Positions 60,655-64,000 of a DNA stretch of 64,000 nucleotides are shown here, one piece after another. The position numbers and the translations under genes are program-made. This DNA is from Paradevosia shaoguanensis (lineage in GTDB: Bacteria; Pseudomonadota; Alphaproteobacteria; Rhizobiales; Devosiaceae): the NCBI RefSeq assembly GCF_016801025.1, contig NZ_CP068983.1, positions 2,603,001 to 2,667,000 of the forward strand, in the 5' to 3' direction. The notes beneath the pieces are model-generated. The model was not told the origin of the DNA. It saw nothing but the letters and a program-made list of their open reading frames with translations, and searched no databases. Every line of letters starts with the position of its first letter. The stretch's first letter is position 1.

Positions 60655-61779
60655 ATGACACTCGCCATCGACACCGAAGCCCCATCCGGCCCCCAGGGTG
60701 GCCTCGTCCTCAGCCGTCGCCAGATCTTCTGGGCCAAGTTCACGCGCCACCGGGTCGCGACCGTCTCGCTGTTCTTCATCGTGCTGCTTTACGCGGTCGT
60801 GCTCATCGCCGAGTTCGTGTCGCCCTACGATCCCTTCCAGCGGCACACGGGGTATCTCCTGGCACCGCCGACCGGCATCCAGTTCGTCGATACCGAGGGC
60901 AATTTCCACCTGCGGCCCTTCGTCTATGGCCTCAAGAACGAACTCAATCGCCAGACCTTCCAGCGTGAATACGTGGTCGACACCAGCGTGCGCCACGATA
61001 TCCACCTCTTCGTCCAGGGCGAGCCCTACAAACTCTTCGGCGTCATCCCGATGAGCGTGCGGCTTTTCGGGGTCGAGGGAGACGGCAAGATCTTCCTCGC
61101 CGGCACCGATACGCTCGGTCGCGACCTCTTCTCGCGCATGCTGTTCGGCGCCCGGACTTCGCTTTTCGTCGGTCTTCTGGGCCTCAGCATCGGGTTCGGG
61201 CTCGGCCTCTTCTTCGGCGGCATTTCGGGCTATTTCGGCGGCGGCATCGACAATTTCGTGCAGCGCCTGACCGAGTTCCTGCAATCCCTGCCGACGCTCC
61301 CGCTATGGATGGCGCTGGCCGCGCTCGTGCCCGCCGACTGGTCGCCGACCCAGGTCTATTTCGGCATCTCGACCGTGCTTGCCGTCGTCGGGTGGACGAC
61401 ACTGGCCCGCGTCGTGCGCGGCAAGCTCCTGAGCCTGCGCGAAGAAGACTATGTCATGGCCGCCAAGGTCTCGGGCGTCAGCGAAGCGCGCATCATCACC
61501 AGCCACCTGCTGCCCGGCTTCATGAGCTATCTCATCGTCCACCTGACGCTGGCCGTGCCGCAGATGATCCTGGGCGAGGTGGCCCTGAGCTTCCTCGGCC
61601 TCGGCCTGCGCCCACCGGCCGTCAGCCTCGGCACGCTGCTCATCGATTCCCAGAACATCCAGACCGTCACCCTCAGCCCCTGGCTGCTGGTGCCCGGCGG
61701 GCTCGTGATCCTCATCGTCATCGCCTTCAGCTTCCTTGGCGATGGCCTGCGCGATGCCCTCGACCCCTACAGGAGCTAG
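60655..61779 (+). CDS. ABC transporter permease, DppC type, with extended N-terminus
   Basis: A 374-residue permease, about 80-100 residues longer than usual DppC proteins. The extra length is a periplasmic insert between the first helix (VSLFFIVLLYAVVLIAEFV) and the GTDTLGRDLFSRMLFGARTS motif. It contains LKNELNRQTFQREYVVDTSV and may contact the oversized receptor. The EAA loop reads MAAKVSGVSEARIITSHLLPGF near residue 265. It overlaps no neighbour. The ATPase gene follows after 4 bases. Confidence 0.9.
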   Translation: MTLAIDTEAPSGPQGGLVLSRRQIFWAKFTRHRVATVSLFFIVLLYAVVLIAEFVSPYDPFQRHTGYLLAPPTGIQFVDTEGNFHLRPFVYGLKNELNRQTFQREYVVDTSVRHDIHLFVQGEPYKLFGVIPMSVRLFGVEGDGKIFLAGTDTLGRDLFSRMLFGARTSLFVGLLGLSIGFGLGLFFGGISGYFGGGIDNFVQRLTEFLQSLPTLPLWMALAALVPADWSPTQVYFGISTVLAVVGWTTLARVVRGKLLSLREEDYVMAAKVSGVSEARIITSHLLPGFMSYLIVHLTLAVPQMILGEVALSFLGLGLRPPAVSLGTLLIDSQNIQTVTLSPWLLVPGGLVILIVIAFSFLGDGLRDALDPYRS

Positions 61780-61783
61780 CCAG

Positions 61784-62860
61784 ATGACCACCATGGCTCA
61801 AGCCCACACCAAGATGCTTCCCGCCGGCGAACCGCTGCTCGAGGTCAAGGACCTGCGCGTCGTGCTGCCGCTCATGGAGGGCCATCTCGTTGCCGCCGAC
61901 GGCGTCAACTTCACCATCCAGCAGGGCCGCACGCTCGGGCTCGTCGGGGAATCCGGTTGCGGCAAGACCATGACCGCCCAGTCGATCCTCAAGATCAGCC
62001 CGAAGATCGCCCGCACCACCGGCGAGATTCTGCTGCACTATTCCGACAAGCCCTCCACCGACATCGTCGGCCTGGGCAAGGAAGATCCCGAACTCCTGCG
62101 TATCCGCGGCGGGGAATGCGCCATGATCTTCCAGGAGCCGATGACCTCGTTCTCCCCGGTGCACACCATCGGCAACCAGCTCATCGAAACCGTGCTGCTT
62201 CACCGCACACGCGACAAGCACCAGGCGCGCGACATCGCCATCGGCATGCTCCAGAAGGTCGGCATCCCGGCACCCGCCGAGACGCTGAAGAAATACCCGC
62301 ATCATCTTTCGGGCGGCATGCGCCAGCGCGCCATGATCGCCATGGCGCTGGCCTCCCAGCCGCGCCTTCTGATCGCCGACGAACCCACCACGGCCCTCGA
62401 CGTCACCGTCCAGGCGCAGGTCCTGCGCCTGATGCGCGACCTGCAGCGCGACCTCGGCATGGCCATCCTCTACATTTCGCATGACCTCGGCGTCATCGCG
62501 CGCATGGCCGACGATGTCGCCGTCATGTACATGGGCTCGATCGTCGAACAGGCGCCCGTCCGCGACCTCTTCCGTGCGCCCAAACACCCCTATACGCGTG
62601 GCCTCATGGCTTCGGTGCCCCGCATCGGCAAGCGCTCGGGCGAACCGCTGCAATCGATCGGCGGCAACGTGCCGATCCCCATCAACAAGCCCAAGGCCTG
62701 CGGGTTCTTCCCGCGCTGCCCCGTCGCCATGAGCGGCATCTGCGATCGTGCCGTGCCGCCGCTGGTCGATGTCGCTGCCGGCCACAAGTCCGCCTGCTTC
62801 AAGTACCCCGAAGTCCTCGCGGCTGCCGGCCTTGCCCAGGAGGCCGCTCATGTCCACTAA
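61784..62860 (+). CDS. ABC transporter ATP-binding protein, DppD type
   Basis: A 358-residue ATPase. Walker A GESGCGKT is near residue 54, the signature [15 protein letters not shown] near 177, and Walker [13 protein letters not shown] near 197. The tail [20 protein letters not shown] is typical of oligopeptide ATPases. The ATG at 61784 has AGGAG seven bases upstream, excluding longer in-frame starts. Its end overlaps the DppF-type gene by 11 bases. Confidence 0.9.
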   Translation: MTTMAQAHTKMLPAGEPLLEVKDLRVVLPLMEGHLVAADGVNFTIQQGRTLGLVGESGCGKTMTAQSILKISPKIARTTGEILLHYSDKPSTDIVGLGKEDPELLRIRGGECAMIFQEPMTSFSPVHTIGNQLIETVLLHRTRDKHQARDIAIGMLQKVGIPAPAETLKKYPHHLSGGMRQRAMIAMALASQPRLLIADEPTTALDVTVQAQVLRLMRDLQRDLGMAILYISHDLGVIARMADDVAVMYMGSIVEQAPVRDLFRAPKHPYTRGLMASVPRIGKRSGEPLQSIGGNVPIPINKPKACGFFPRCPVAMSGICDRAVPPLVDVAAGHKSACFKYPEVLAAAGLAQEAAHVH

Positions 62861-63887
62861 GCCGCTTCTCAAGGTCGAAGGCCTCAAGAAATACTACCCG
62901 GTCGAAAGCGGGCTGACGCGCAAGGTCACCGGCTATGTCAAAGCCGTGGACGATGTGAGCTTCGAGCTGGCCCAGGGCGAGGTGCTCGGCCTCGTCGGGG
63001 AATCCGGTTGCGGCAAGACCACGCTCGGCCGCTGCATCATCCGCGCCATCGATCCCACCGCCGGTTCGGCCCGGTTCATGCCTGGCGACGATCTTTCCAT
63101 CGATCTCGCCGGTGCCGACAAGAAGACGCTCAAGTCCGTGCGGCCATACATGAACATGGTCTTCCAGGACCCGTTCTCCTCGCTCTCTCCGCGCATGACC
63201 GTGCGCGAGATCATCGGCGAGCCGTTGCGGGCGCAGAAGGTGCCGGAGCGCGAGATCGCCCAGCGCGTCGAACGCATCGCCGAGATGTGCGGGCTCAACC
63301 CCGCGCATCTGTCGCGCTATCCCAATGCCTTCTCCGGCGGCCAGCGCCAGCGCGTCTGTATCGCCCGGGCACTGGTCACCAATCCGGTATTGCTGGTTGC
63401 CGATGAGCCGGTGTCCGCGCTCGACGTCTCCATCCAGGCGCAAATTCTCAACCTGCTGCAGCGCTTGCAGCGCGAGTTGAATCTGAGCTTTATCTTTGTT
63501 GCCCATGACTTGAGCGTAGTTGAACATATCGCCGATCGCGTCGCGGTCATGTATGTCGGCAAAATCATCGAATTGGCTTCAACTGAGGACTTGTATACTC
63601 GTCCCCGGCACCCCTATACCGAGGCGCTTCTGTCGGCGGTACCCAAGCCGGATCCGGATCTAGCCGACGAAACCATAATATTGGGTGGTGAAGTCGCCAG
63701 CGCGGCCAATCCCCCGACAGGTTGCTATTTTCATCCCCGCTGTCGCTATGCGGGTGATGTTTGCAAGAGCGCTACGCCGACGCTGCGCGAGATCGGACCA
63801 GGCCATTGGGCGGCTTGCCACTTCGCCGACAGCCTGGACCTCGCGGGCGTAGTGCCCGAGCAGAACGAGGGAGAGATCGCGTCGTGA
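62850..63887 (+). CDS. ABC transporter ATP-binding protein, DppF type
   Basis: A 345-residue ATPase. Walker A is GESGCGKTT near residue 50, the signature FSGGQRQRVCIARAL near 164, and Walker B LLVADEPVSALD near 184. The C-terminal NPPTGCYFHPRCRYAGDVC is typical. The ATG at 62850 is preceded by AGGAGG at 62839-62844. The last 250 bases (after about 63580) are noticeably less GC-rich than the rest. The stop overlaps the start of the regulator gene (GTGA at 63884). Confidence 0.9.
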   Translation: MSTKPLLKVEGLKKYYPVESGLTRKVTGYVKAVDDVSFELAQGEVLGLVGESGCGKTTLGRCIIRAIDPTAGSARFMPGDDLSIDLAGADKKTLKSVRPYMNMVFQDPFSSLSPRMTVREIIGEPLRAQKVPEREIAQRVERIAEMCGLNPAHLSRYPNAFSGGQRQRVCIARALVTNPVLLVADEPVSALDVSIQAQILNLLQRLQRELNLSFIFVAHDLSVVEHIADRVAVMYVGKIIELASTEDLYTRPRHPYTEALLSAVPKPDPDLADETIILGGEVASAANPPTGCYFHPRCRYAGDVCKSATPTLREIGPGHWAACHFADSLDLAGVVPEQNEGEIAS

Positions 63888-64000
63888 CGGTCACCAAAGC
63901 CAAGCCTTCCACCAACAAGAGCCTCGCCAAGGCCGTGCGGGTCCTCAAGCTCTTCAGCGCCCAGGAGCCGCGCCTCCCTCTCGCCGAGATCAGCGCCCGG
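63884..64000 (+). CDS. IclR-family regulator, N-terminal part only
   Basis: Only 39 codons precede the window edge. The start is GTG at 63884, overlapping the ATPase stop. After a basic N-terminus, SLAKAVRVLKLFSAQEPRLP and LAEISAR match the opening of the IclR winged helix-turn-helix (typically SLxRALxVLxLFS ... LSLxEIA). The effector domain is outside the window. Co-transcription with the transporter suggests local control of the cluster, and the palindrome at 55439-55463 is a candidate site. Confidence 0.75.
   Translation, partial: MTVTKAKPSTNKSLAKAVRVLKLFSAQEPRLPLAEISAR

Overview
The window reads as a GC-rich alphaproteobacterial chromosome segment, most probably from the Hyphomicrobiales and Devosia-like (inference from gene content and order). 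CtrA, ChpT, SciP, FlbD, an EipA/DUF1134 envelope protein, a sigma-32 RpoH and the class II flagellar order fliF-fliG-fliH-fliN-flbD occur together. No insertion sequence, integrase, CRISPR array or rRNA operon was seen. The only RNA gene recognised is an elongator tRNA-Met.

Left third (1-28.5 kb), core functions. It starts with the tail of a probable class D beta-lactamase-like protein and a small exported protein. Then come rpoH and rluD, a DUF6476-type membrane protein, a coiled-coil membrane protein, eipA and a YHS protein. chpT, a single-domain response regulator and ctrA form a cell-cycle phosphorelay block. Flagellar genes follow in several blocks: fliI-fliJ (+), fliF-G-H-N-flbD-flhA (-) and fliK-flgD (-). 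A TRAP transporter is inserted between fliJ and flhA. sciP, a PilZ protein and a GST lie between fliF and flgD. mnmA closes the block. Candidate CtrA-type boxes precede fliF and sciP, GANTC sites precede ctrA, and a well-formed sigma-54 promoter precedes fliK, so the regulators and their likely targets are encoded together.

Middle (28.5-48 kb), stress and accessory functions. A 50-residue membrane peptide, an ECF sigma factor and a von Willebrand factor A protein form one module. They are followed by a VOC ring-cleaving dioxygenase, a UdgX-type uracil-DNA glycosylase and tRNA-Met. Next is a repeat-rich autotransporter whose signal peptide is out of frame with its passenger. Two divergent operons carry a Dpp-type ABC transporter plus an MmgE/PrpD protein. 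A periplasmic oxidation locus follows: a PQQ dehydrogenase with a lanthanide-type aspartate, an exported unknown protein, a cytochrome c and an exported pentapeptide-repeat protein.

Right end (48-64 kb), carbohydrate-type uptake and catabolism. A MraY-like transferase is followed by a ribose-type ABC system with a fused permease-ATPase, an SGNH hydrolase and a ROK regulator. Two near-identical palindromes flank the hydrolase gene and define a candidate ROK regulon. The last cluster has a Gfo/Idh/MocA oxidoreductase, an RraA-like protein, a complete Dpp-type ABC transporter, a cytoplasmic sialidase-fold protein and an IclR regulator cut by the window edge. It looks like an uptake and degradation pathway for an unidentified sugar derivative.

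Intergenic DNA carries two palindromic repeat families. One is a two-hairpin element of about 85-110 bp with four copies. A perfect FNR/FixK-type box lies between two convergent genes with no recognised target. Starts, promoters and operators were read by eye and are predictions.
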